15,000 bases of DNA, taken from NCBI GenBank assembly GCA_025331445.1, contig JAIWNE010000248.1, forward strand, positions 1 through 15,000. The letters run 5' to 3'. The notes under the pieces were generated by a model. That model made no database searches. It was not told the DNA's origin and saw nothing but the letters and a program-made list of their open reading frames with translations. Of the stretch, positions 1 through 7,389 are shown in pieces; position 1 is the stretch's first letter, and each line of letters starts with the position of its first letter. The stretch comes from Blakeslea trispora. Its lineage: Eukaryota > Mucoromycota > Mucoromycetes > Mucorales > Choanephoraceae. A program made the translations under genes and the position numbers.

Positions 1-175
1 GAAGGCACGCACAAACTAATTGACACAAGATAGATTACGAGCGGTAGTCAAAGAAGCAAAGTAAGAGACAGAAATAAAGAAGAGATATACGCAAGTGGAT
101 TGCACTGGATTGTACTGGATTGCATGAGACTACAATGAATTGAACTCGGAATAGTGTGTGTGCAACCTGCATTAT

Positions 176-191
176 TATGGCCATGGCCATA
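176..191. repeat. 16-bp perfect palindrome
   Basis: TATGGCCATGGCCATA equals its own reverse complement. It lies 40 bp before the 10-bp array in unique DNA at 1-230 that has no other recognisable feature apart from short TGGATTGCA/TGTACTGGATTG-type repetition at 98-125. A protein-binding site is possible, but nothing further supports it. Confidence 0.8.
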
Positions 192-230
192 GTTGTTGGA
201 GACATGTTTGTGATTTCACACAAACTAAAT

Positions 231-479
231 TTGAGAACTATTGAGAACTATTGAGAACTATTGAGAACTATTGAGAACTATTGAAACTATTGAGAACTAT
301 TGAGAACTATTGAAACTATTGAGAACTATTGAGAACTATTGAGAACTATTGAGAACTATTGAGAACTATTAGAACTATTGAGAACTATAGAACTATTGAG
401 AACTATTGAGAACTATTGAGAACTATTGAGAACTATTGAGAACTATTGAGAACTATGAGAACTATTGAGAACTATTGAG
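231..479. repeat. 10-bp tandem array (TTGAGAACTA), about 25 units
   Basis: Head-to-tail TTGAGAACTA units occupy about 249 bp. Several have one or a few bases missing, for example near 284, 313, 370 and 388. The same array in copy 2 is shorter and perfectly regular. The imperfections here are nearly all deletions, so they are more likely sequencing errors than diverged units. Confidence 0.95.
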
Positions 480-1152
480 GCTTGCGTGTTAGTATGGACA
501 CCTTTTGGTAGACGGACGCCTACCTGATGACAACAATAAATGCTCAACAGCAATTACTCATCGTACTTTTCAGCATAATGGACGGAAATGCTGTCAAAAG
601 ATTTATGCTTGTACGCTTATATCCAGATGAGTAAAAGCATAAGATCAAGAAAGATGTTTTTGTGATAACTAAAAGGGATTGAGAAGATGCATTTGATGTT
701 GAGCACAAGACTAGAGAAAAGTTGCATGGATGCAAAAGAACCAAAAAAAAGAAGAAAAGAAGAGAAAATGTTTAAAGCTCAAAGCTTTACTACTGTCAGC
801 CAAGTACATCATCCTTTGTGTTTCCAACCTGAATTCAGATCCTGTGGTTAGAGTCAGAGTGCGTGAGTGTGTTTATCACTGCTATAAAGTAATCCCTTAT
901 TGCTATCAGTCATACCGTCATTTCACTGACATGTCAGAACAGAGTATTTGTGACCAAATACCAATCATACTCTTCCATAATATAATACATATATATACAT
1001 ATATATGAGATGTGTTGACAAAATCTGCTTTATAAAGATACATCTCGGAGTGTTTTTTCCCATCTCTTGTTCTATAGAAAATGTTTGATCTGTCTTTTCA
1101 GATGGATCCAATGAACCCTTACAATAATGATACAATTGTATTCAATAGAAGT
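480..1152. other. Unique AT-rich stretch, no gene recognised
   Basis: This stretch holds a short degenerate GAA-rich tract near 748-768 and an alternating TATACATATATATG stretch near 987-1004. The stretch near 730-1008 can be read without a stop but shows no protein-like pattern. The stretch differs from 8323-9060 by scattered one-base indels. Confidence 0.6.
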
Positions 1153-1167
1153 AGAGAGAGAGAGGGA

Positions 1168-1234
<67 letters not shown>

Positions 1235-1246
1235 AAGAAAGAAAGA
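1153..1246 (+). repeat. GA-dinucleotide-rich tract
   Basis: This homopurine tract of (GA)n contains GGGAAAG interruptions and ends in a short (GAAA)n run. It is about 26 bp longer than its copy 2 counterpart. The serine/leucine frame on the opposite strand arises from the repeat and is not a gene. Confidence 0.9.
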
Positions 1247-1593
1247 CAAGGAAAGGATAGAAATGCGAGAGATAGATCCAAATAAGACATAATAAAAGGA
1301 AACAAAGAATTTATGCATTTTTGCAACAAAACAAAGCCAAGGAGGAAAAAAAAAGAGTGAAGTCTAGATGAAGATTGCAGCTAAAAGAGAGTAAATCTGC
1401 AGTGATGGTTGAGAAAAAGTAGAGATAAAAAAAAAAGAAAGGAGAGGCCCAAGAGAGTTATGGTCATAACAGAGGCTATGGTTGAATAAGCAGGTGAAAT
1501 GCCAAAGACTGAATGCTTACGTTTCTGTCAAGATGACTGCAGCTTATGCTGACAGAGATCATTCCGACAGCTACAGTAGTCGCTCGATCCGAG

Positions 1594-1638
1594 GGTGTTT
1601 GATCTAAGGGCATTTGATCTAAGGGTGTCTGATCTAAG
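1594..1638 (+). repeat. 15-bp tandem repeat, three units (GGTGTTTGATCTAAG)
   Basis: Three adjacent 15-bp units differ at positions 3-6, and a partial GATCCGAG unit precedes them. Because 15 is divisible by three, frames through it encode a five-residue repeat on the minus strand (DQTPL-like or LRSNT-like). The surrounding frames are too short and overlapping to call a gene. Confidence 0.85.
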
Positions 1639-1853
1639 AGTATGCTCAATATAAGAGTGGACATTTCTTGACAATGAGACAATGGAGCACCAAGTGAATG
1701 GAGGATGATCTTTTTCCCTCCTTTTGTTCAAAGCGACCGATAATATCCGACGTATGTTGGATTAGAATGCATTGGTATGGCTTGGCTTTTGACTTGATTT
1801 TGAGAGAAGGCTTGATAATCCCAGACACATACCAGAGATGGCAAAAGCAGTAA

Positions 1854-1873
1854 CGGATTCGGATTCGGATTCG
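1854..1873 (+). repeat. 6-bp repeat CGGATT, three units
   Basis: CGGATT is repeated three times and followed by CGAAC. The minus strand here contains GTTCGAATC, which resembles a tRNA B box, but no paired acceptor stem or A box accompanies it. The identical counterpart lies at 9737-9756. Confidence 0.8.
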
Positions 1874-1978
1874 AACAACAGAACAAAAGGAGACAATAAA
1901 TAAAAGCTTTGGTTTTTGACGCCAGCCAAGTTCCTCTTGAATTTTTGAAAGGCTCTTCTTCTCTTCTTCTCTTCTTGA

Positions 1979-2107
1979 CAATCAGAAAAGTCTGGCTTCA
2001 ACGTGATGCAGTACACAGACGACACACTATTATCGAGAGAACATGTGAAGCTTCAAGAACAGCAACTACTCGTATTGTTTTTGTTCGGCTGCATATCGTG
2101 GTTATAA
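1979..2107 (+). pseudogene. Reverse-transcriptase YxDD-box relic (LINE-like)
   Basis: A 42-codon open stretch, bounded by a TGA at 1976 and a TAA at 2105, contains G-F-N-V-M-QYTDDTLL (2006-2032 from the methionine). This matches the catalytic palm motif of non-LTR retrotransposon reverse transcriptases, typically (L/M)QYADDTLL, in which the two aspartates bind catalytic metal. Downstream, LFGCISWL resembles the LF..xSGL segment that follows the box in LINE enzymes. Nothing before the TGA or after the TAA extends the domain in frame, and CT-rich simple sequence lies immediately upstream. It is a dead fragment of an enzyme that is normally several hundred residues long. The match is short, so chance or another reverse-transcriptase class cannot be excluded. 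Confidence 0.45.
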
Positions 2108-2211
2108 GTATCTTCAACATGATTCTATAGAGAAGAGAAGAAAAGAAAAAGAAGAAAAAAATAAAGATAACACGGACCAGTTCAAATCGATCGTGAGGTA
2201 TGGATGTAAAC

Positions 2212-2401
2212 AAAAGAAAAAGAAAAGAAAAGAAAAGAAAAGAAAAGAAAAGAAAAGAAAAGAAAAGAAAAGAAAAGAAAAAAAGAAAAGAAAAGAAAAA
2301 AAGAAAAGAAAAGAAAAGAAAAGAAAAAAAGAAAAGAAAAGAAAAGAAAAGAAAAGAAAAGAAAAGAAAAGAAAAGAAAAGAAAAGAAAAGAAAAGAAAA
2401 G
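2212..2401 (+). repeat. AAAAG pentanucleotide array, 190 bp
   Basis: A homopurine (AAAAG)n array carries several extra-A interruptions between about 2279 and 2332. It is 48 bp longer than in copy 2, although the flanking DNA matches exactly on both sides. The K/R/E-rich and F/S/L-rich frames through it come from the repeat and are not proteins. Confidence 0.97.
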
Positions 2402-2575
2402 ACAGCTGTCAAGAGTTAGTTAGCTCTATGAATACGGCAAGAACGAAAGGCTTGAGTTGTATGAAGAATATGTGCTTTTCTGTTTGATTGATCCATATCA
2501 ATAAACATAACCTCACCAGAACACAAAAGACCTTTATGGTGCGCATTTTGATCCGTGGAAAGAGGTATACGCATA

Positions 2576-2591
2576 GGATACCTAAGTATCC
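2576..2591. repeat. Short perfect hairpin
   Basis: GGATAC, a CTAA loop and GTATCC form a six-base-pair stem that can extend with ATA/CTAT across one bulged A. It lies in otherwise featureless DNA between the AAAAG array and the 15-bp GCCACC repeat. The counterpart is at 10411-10426. Confidence 0.5.
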
Positions 2592-2603
2592 ACTATTTTA
2601 GAT

Positions 2604-3071
2604 TCATACAACAACGTCAATTTCGCCACCTCCATCTCTGCCACCTCCATCTCTGCCACCTCCATCTCCATCTCCACCTTTTCTTCTTTGCTCAAAGAAT
2701 GTAGCGACAGGATCCATCTGTCTTTTCCTTTTCTTCTTTCACAAGCACTTTGATCACTGTTACTACTGTCATCCCACTCGACGTCTCAGACATCTTTGGT
2801 CTTTTCCTAAGCAGACCTACTCTCGCCTGCTGTTCCAAATCACAAGTAACCAGTTTCATCCTCACTTCATACACCTGTCCATACCTAAATAGCAAAACTA
2901 GCCATCTCCAACCTGTTTATTTTTCACTTTATCTTTTTTTTTTAGTATAACCAAAGCCATTTGTTCCTCACTTTGCAAATAATTTTTCCGTTTGGTGTAT
3001 TTCATGCCGACATTCACTCTCCTGTGACAGCCAAACTCCTCTTTAATTTGCAGTGATACTTGTCCAACAAG
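2604..3071 (-). other. Interrupted minus-strand frames with protein-like composition
   Basis: Three adjacent minus-strand open stretches lie in different frames: 3071-2898 (57 codons after a stop, with K/R-rich stretches such as KYTKRKN), 2895-2692 (67 codons, contains QARVGLLRKRPKMSE) and 2717-2604 (37 codons from an ATG). The last is preceded by KKKRKRQ, resembles a nuclear localisation signal, and carries a GGGRD repeat made by the 15-bp array. The composition is less degenerate than in neighbouring shadow frames. They could be exons or remnants of one gene broken by frameshifts. I do not recognise the family and see no convincing splice sites. Confidence 0.2.
2625..2677 (+). repeat. 15-bp tandem repeat (GCCACCTCCATCTCT), three units plus partial
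   Basis: There are two perfect units and one unit ending in CTCC, then a partial ATCTCCACC. On the minus strand the array encodes the repeated GGGRD of the 2717-2604 frame. Confidence 0.9.
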
Positions 3072-3198
3072 TCAGATAAGCTTAAAAGATGACACTCGAG
3101 AAAAGAAGAAGAAGAGTGAAGAATGAACAAGTACTGCTGTCATCTAAACAAAAGAATAATAAGCAGTTTCATTTGTACTCATCTGAGTTGAAAAGGCT

Positions 3199-3202
<4 letters not shown>

Positions 3203-3229
<27 letters not shown>
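3203..3229. repeat. AT dinucleotide microsatellite
   Basis: An (AT)n run of about 27 bp follows GGCTATAC. Its length is the same in both copies. Confidence 0.95.
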
Positions 3230-3231
<2 letters not shown>

Positions 3232-3244
3232 TCCACATAGGTTA

Positions 3245-3411
3245 TTAAGCATAGCTTCCTAGCACTGGAAACTGAGATGAAGCCACCCGTTCCTTTAATG
3301 GCAGGTAATAGAGACCGTTAAATGCAAAGTACCAGTAATTGGTACTATGTAAGTTATATTCTGTAACTTCATTAGCTTGGGCTTGCATGTATGTTTTCTT
3401 TTGCTCTTTTT
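3245..3411 (-). other. Possible terminal exon or ORF remnant, unrecognised
   Basis: A minus-strand frame of about 55 codons ends at a stop at 3245 and begins just after a good-looking splice acceptor (long T-run, then TTCCTCAG at about 3412-3419 read on the minus strand). Its sequence is protein-like: it includes YMQAQANEVTEYNLHS and YYLPLKERVASSQFP. I find no matching donor upstream and do not recognise the family. It may be the last exon of a decayed gene that also included the minus-strand frames at 3429-3947. The counterpart is at 11080-11246. Confidence 0.22.
3328..3369. repeat. Two adjacent small hairpins
   Basis: AGTACCA-GTAAT-TGGTACT (3328-3346) is followed four bases later by AAGTTA-7 nt-TAACTT (3351-3369). 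Both stems are perfect, with seven and six pairs. They fall inside the possible minus-strand exon, so they may be coincidental. The counterpart is at 11163-11204. Confidence 0.4.
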
Positions 3412-3787
3412 CTGAGGAATATGTGAAATCAAAATAAAAAAAAAAAAAGGAAATCAATGGTTGAGATAATCAAATTCTGTTCTTTGTGTGAGGATTGAGT
3501 CTTAAGAAAGTCTTTGGCTTTAATGCCATGTATAACTTGCTTAGAGAATGCTTGACAGCCAAATGAAGACAATGAGACAGAATTCTGATATTTTTGGAGC
3601 CAAACAAAATACACTTTAAAATCAGAAACACAAGCATATTGAAAAGTTCGCATCAATAACAATAATAACCAGAAATAAATACCACATAACAGCCTCTCTA
3701 ATAGGGATATACAGCATTTTTATAAACCGTTGCTTATAGTGCAGAATGTCAATATAAAGGGAACACTAGTATACAACAATAGTATCT

Positions 3788-3871
3788 CAACCCTGTAAAT
3801 CAAACACAGCCAATCCTCACAATCAGACAAGTAAATCCTTGGTGCTTCCAATTCCAAAAGTACAGCATATG
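3788..3871 (-). repeat. Diverged dispersed repeat, member A (LSDCE relic)
   Basis: This segment aligns with 6376-6456 in the same orientation. CAACyCTGTAAATyA is shared (13 of 14 bases), as are an exact 13-mer, TCACAATCAGACA, and a CTT..TG.TTCCAATT block at about the same spacing. On the minus strand both members can be read through a common LSDCE pentapeptide (YLSDCE here, FLSDCE in member B). It lies in a 75-codon minus-strand frame at 3947-3720. It is an old, decayed repeat, possibly once coding, of unrecognised family. Confidence 0.5.
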
Positions 3872-3956
3872 TCTTTCTCTCAAGAGAAAAAACCATCTTG
3901 ACAGCTATCTCAGAGCCCAAACATAAAAAAAAAGAACAAGAAAACAAAGTTACACA

Positions 3957-5040
3957 GTGCTTGGATCCAGATCTTCATTGGAGACAACAATTCATCTTTC
4001 TTTCTTTTTTCTCAGAGTAAATCAAACGAGATGTAACCCTTTCGTTCAAATGTTATTATACAGCACTGATTCTTCTTTCTTTCTTACAACTGGCTTAAAG
4101 GGGTATCAGCATCTATTTGATGCTTTAGATTTGGCGGATAAGCCACCAGACAAGTCTTTGAAATTGAACGTATCTCACTGTTATCTTCTCATAAACACTT
4201 GGTTATTGTAGTGACAGGTATTACTGACTGACTAACTGACTGAATGAATTTGCTTAGTTTAAGTTGTTCATTCTAATCATGCTTTGATTCATTTTTGAAC
4301 ATAACGAGGTCTCGGCTAGAAGTACCTCTTTTTTTTTTTCTTTTCCTTTCTTGCTCCGCATAATTTCATGATTTCGGTGTTGGCTATGTGTTACTGCAAT
4401 TGTAGAGGAGCTCTCTATCCAAAGCCATTAGCTGCATAATAAAGCAAGCTCCTTCATATTGTCAATTCCCTTTTACTCTCTATTGTATCAGTTATACAAA
4501 GAAAGATAGAGAGAGAGAGAAAAAAAAAGAAAGAAGCCAAAAATACATGTTGAGTGATGTGCTACGTCATCATTGTGCTTATCATTATGATTGGTTTTGA
4601 GAAAATAGGGAGGAGAAGGCAATTTTCATATAGAGGAAAAAAAAAAAAAATCCGCCCTATTTTTTTTTCTCTTTTTTTCTCTTCAAGGGCAAGGTGATTC
4701 TTGCTATCGCACAGACTGAGGCAGCTCGTTACTGTTTCTTCAGTAATGCACAGTTGCAAGAGAGACCGGCGTGAATGACATCTTTTCGATAGACGCGTTG
4801 GCTGCTGTTATGTTTGAAAGGGTGCCCTCCTGATTTCGTAGCAGTGTTGGACTTTCTCTTTTGCTGATCTCTTTCTCCCTTCTCGCATGACTATTCTTTT
4901 GCTTTTTAGTCCCCTTCAGTGAGGGAGCAGTAGAGAATAAGAGAGCTAGGAGTTGGAGTTAAAGGGGAGGATACTCTCACTCAGGATGTGACAGCTTCAC
5001 TTTTTTTCTTTCTTTCTTTCTTTTTCGTTAGAGAGAGAGT
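3957..5040. other. Unique stretch, no gene recognised
   Basis: A plus-strand open stretch at 3957-4211 has no ATG start and matches no family I know, though GLKGYQHLFDALDLADK is protein-like. Beyond it lie TGACTGAC-type short repetition (4222-4250), long T- and A-runs (4330-4341, 4639-4680), short GA tracts (4508-4520, 5031-5058) and a CTTT run (5002-5024). The copy 2 counterpart is 11792-12875. Confidence 0.5.
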
Positions 5041-5097
5041 TAGAGGGAGAGAGAGAGGGTGATGCCTGGACGTATGCTGGCTACCCTAGTCAAGTGA

Positions 5098-5289
5098 GAG
5101 CTGTGGTTCTTTGAGCTATGGTTCTTTACTAGGCAGGTTCAGACGTGGATATTAGAAGCAATTCGGGGAGTGCTTATGGAAGATGAAGAGCGGGGAGGGT
5201 GGGTACCCCTAGCATACAAGTTATGTTTTCTTCATACGAAATATGACACTCTTTTTCCTTTCGAGTCTTTGACATATGCGACACTTTGA
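5098..5289 (+). pseudogene. Faint Ty3/gypsy-integrase-like frame
   Basis: A 63-codon open stretch without an ATG runs between TGA codons at 5095 and 5287. Its later part (5200-5283) shows W, then H-T-K, then F-PFESLTY. The order and spacing recall the W...L...A/Y...H...SPFELxYG end of the integrase core of Ty3/gypsy retrotransposons. The one-residue offset before TY and the missing glycine weaken the match. The first ten codons are a duplicated ELWFF, produced by a 15-bp tandem duplication at 5098-5127 with one mismatch. The region is more GC-rich than its surroundings. I see no LTRs, protease or reverse transcriptase around it. Confidence 0.22.
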
Positions 5290-6090
5290 GGGTATTGGTT
5301 ACCTTTGCTCTCATTGCTTGTCGTCAACCCCTAGGGATCCTCAGTAGGACGTTGGTATGGTCTTCCCCTGTTTTACCTTACGAGGTCACTCAGGCGGTAT
5401 CTCGCACCGTGAGCTAGAGAAGAGGGTAGATTGAAGTCAACCTCCACGATTGGTTACCCTTGGAAACAGTTGTAATAAACTGGCTAATAGACTTCTAACA
5501 TTATGTTGTTATAAATCCAATAAATAAACACTTGTTATAAAATCTTACTTTTCTTTTTTTTTACTTTTTTTCTTTTTGCTCGCTAAAGATGCATTTCTTG
5601 ATCACTTAATTTTGTTGAATGAATAAGAGTTCAATCAATTCAGTAAATTATGCCTACATTCAATAAGCATTCTACTGACTGACACTAGGTTGCTCGATTA
5701 CTGTTACTCTTATGTGATCAAACCTATCTAAATCTACTGCTTGATCAAACCTAATCTCTACCTGACTTGGATGGAATGATGAACATCCTCTACACACTCT
5801 ATTATGCTTGTCGATTGCTTCATGATCCATCCTCAAGATTCATGCATATATTTCCAGCCCTTTATCTCTCTCATATAGTAGTGCTTTAACAAGGTGTGCT
5901 TTTGTTTGAGAAGCACTCTACTGATCTCATACATGTTTGCATAGTCAAGGCTTATTCTTCTTACTTGATAGTATGTGCTACTCTCAGTCCTTTTTCTCTC
6001 TCAGTAATTGCATTATGGTCAGTAAGATGCTTAAACAATATAGTAAAGAGGGTGCAACGATAATTGATAGTGAACCTCTCATTTACTCTT
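5290..6090. other. Unique stretch, no gene recognised
   Basis: It contains overlapping palindromes CCCTAGGG and GGATCC near 5332-5340, a repeated TTGTTATAAA (5503 and 5532 areas) and a direct repeat TGATCAAACCTA (5715-5726 and 5742-5753). A plus-strand frame at 5937-6188 gets much of its length from the ACTC repeat and shows no domain. The copy 2 counterpart is 13125-13925. Confidence 0.5.
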
Positions 6091-6138
6091 ACTCACTCAC
6101 TCACTCACTCACTCACTCACTCACTCACTCACTCACTC
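6091..6138 (+). repeat. ACTC tetranucleotide microsatellite, 12 units
   Basis: Twelve perfect ACTC units; the length is identical in the two copies. It encodes the SLTH repeats in the overlapping plus-strand frame. Confidence 0.97.
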
Positions 6139-6375
6139 TCACAGAAGGAAGATGGATCTTTCATTGCTTTACATGCTTCTCCACGTGATACATTCATTGT
6201 ACTATTTCGGATAGGCAAGAATGGTTGAATGTAAACACATCAAAGAATACAACCAAATAAAAGATATGGCACAACAGTTATGTGCAACATACAACATATA
6301 ATTACATTCAAGACAACAGCAGCTATACAACAATTAACACCACATACTAAGTTAGATACTTTCTACTATTATAAA

Positions 6376-6456
6376 CAACTCTGTAAATTACAGTAATACT
6401 GAAATTCACAATCAGACAGGAAACCCTTATTGTTTCCAATTGAAGAATTCAACATA
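6376..6456 (-). repeat. Diverged dispersed repeat, member B (LSDCE relic)
   Basis: This is the partner of 3788-3871. The minus-strand frame reads GNNKGFLSDCEFQYYCNLQ before two stops. It lies about 140 bp upstream of the tyrosine-recombinase fragment. Confidence 0.5.
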
Positions 6457-6598
6457 AACATCAATAGCTGTCATTATACATAAAAAGCAATATGATTCAG
6501 GATTGATTACTCATACAATTACTCTCAGTTTAAAATCAAGGATAAACCATTCCTAAATCCTTTAGTATAAATGCTCTTGTAAAGATCAGAACAGATAG

Positions 6599-6952
6599 AA
6601 CTCTCTCACACTTTTATTCTCAATAAATTTGTATAACCCGTTTCAAAGTACTTACTCTTTGATCTCACTTTCTGTCTGTCATACAAACTTCACAGTTACC
6701 ACCGAATCTACCACTCTTTATTCCTTGGTCTCGTCTGCTGCCTTGGACAAAAATATCGACAAAAGTGATATAGTCGCTTTGGGCAATTGGAACCACTCAC
6801 AGACCTTTGAAAGCCATTATCAGCGCAACCATATGCTCCAAGTCGAATTCGCTTCTACACTCCTAACTGTTGAGGACGTCTCTGTCTCTCCTGGTATGGG
6901 CGAAGAAGACGGACACTTTGAAGATGCTTTAGATACTCTGGATCAGCAATAG
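6599..6952 (+). pseudogene. Tyrosine-recombinase C-terminal fragment, degenerate
   Basis: The frame is open from just after a TAG (6596) to a TAG stop (6950-6952) and has no ATG before the conserved part. Counting from the TTG at 6629, residues 28-72 resemble the end of the catalytic domain of Crypton/DIRS-type tyrosine recombinases, enzymes that cut and rejoin DNA through a covalent phosphotyrosine. LGNW (51-54) ends in the usual box-III tryptophan. Ten residues later SHYQR holds the presumed nucleophile Tyr64 (codon 6818-6820), the spacing seen in DIRS-like enzymes. The HxxR pair expected 23 residues before the Trp appears replaced: Thr28 for His and Tyr31 for Arg. The N-terminal domain and first catalytic Arg are absent. 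An acidic tail (GEEDGHFEDALDTLD) follows. This is a remnant, not an active enzyme. The family call is by eye. Confidence 0.6.
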
Positions 6953-6983
6953 TAATCTTCCTAATTTGTTTCTCTGATGGTTT

Positions 6984-7389
6984 AAGGATTAGCAGTCATT
7001 GCAAAAAAAAAGCAAAGTAAACCTTCCCTATTTAGAAGGATTAGCAGCCGTTACGAAAAAAAAGCAAAGTAATCCTTCCCTATTTAGAAGGATTAGCAGC
7101 CGTTACGAAAAAAAAGCAAAGTAAACCTTCCCTATTTAGAAGGATTAGCAGCCGTTACGAAAAAAAAGCAAAGTAATCCTTCCCTATTTAGAAGGATTAG
7201 CAGTCATTGCAAAAAAAAAAGCAAAGTAAACCTTCCCTATTTAGAAGGATTAGCAGCCGTTACGAAAAAAAAGCAAAGTAAACCTTCCCTATTTAGAAGG
7301 ATTAGCAGTCATTGCAAAAAAAAAGCAAAGTAAACCTTCCCTATTTAGAAGGATTAGCAGTCATTGCAAAGTAATCCTTCCCTATTTAG
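6984..7389 (+). repeat. 52-bp minisatellite, eight hairpin-forming units
   Basis: Units start at 6984, 7036, 7088, 7140, 7192, 7245, 7297 and 7349. Seven are 52-53 bp; the last is 41 bp because it lacks the A-run and adjoining GC. Each begins AAGGATTAGCAG, has an A8-A10 run and GCAAAG, and ends with TAATCCTT or TAAACCTT plus CCCTATTTAG. AAGGATTA is the reverse complement of TAATCCTT, so three units form a perfect 8-9 bp stem and the five TAAACCTT units carry one mismatch. Two internal variants (TCATTGC and CCGTTACG) combine with both ends, indicating shuffling between units. The array begins 32 bp after the recombinase fragment's stop codon. Confidence 0.95.

Larger units (their letters stand above)
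1247..1975. other. Unique stretch with small direct repeats, no gene recognised
   Basis: Apart from the 15-bp and 6-bp repeats listed separately, I see no recognisable gene. Several overlapping minus-strand frames of 67-111 codons exist (1476-1981) but overlap one another, and none resembles a known family. Position 1261 marks where copy 1 and copy 2 become base-identical. The copy 2 counterpart is 9127-9858. Confidence 0.55.

Noticed and set aside
1855..1935. tRNA-like B box (GTTCGAATC) on the minus strand
   Set aside because: No A box, no acceptor stem pairing and no anticodon arm could be drawn around it. It is created by the CGGATT repeat.
2182..2487. Lysine/arginine-rich and phenylalanine-rich frames through the AAAAG array
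   Set aside because: They are direct translations of the pentanucleotide repeat, and the array length differs between copies without regard to frame.
3957..4211. Second tyrosine-recombinase copy beside LSDCE member A, suggested by a shared GATGCTTTAGAT near each frame's end
   Set aside because: A codon-by-codon comparison with the recombinase segment gave identity close to chance, and no LGNW or HYQR motif is present.
6984..7389. CRISPR array
   Set aside because: The repeat occupies the whole 52-bp unit with no unique spacers, and the sequence is eukaryotic in character.
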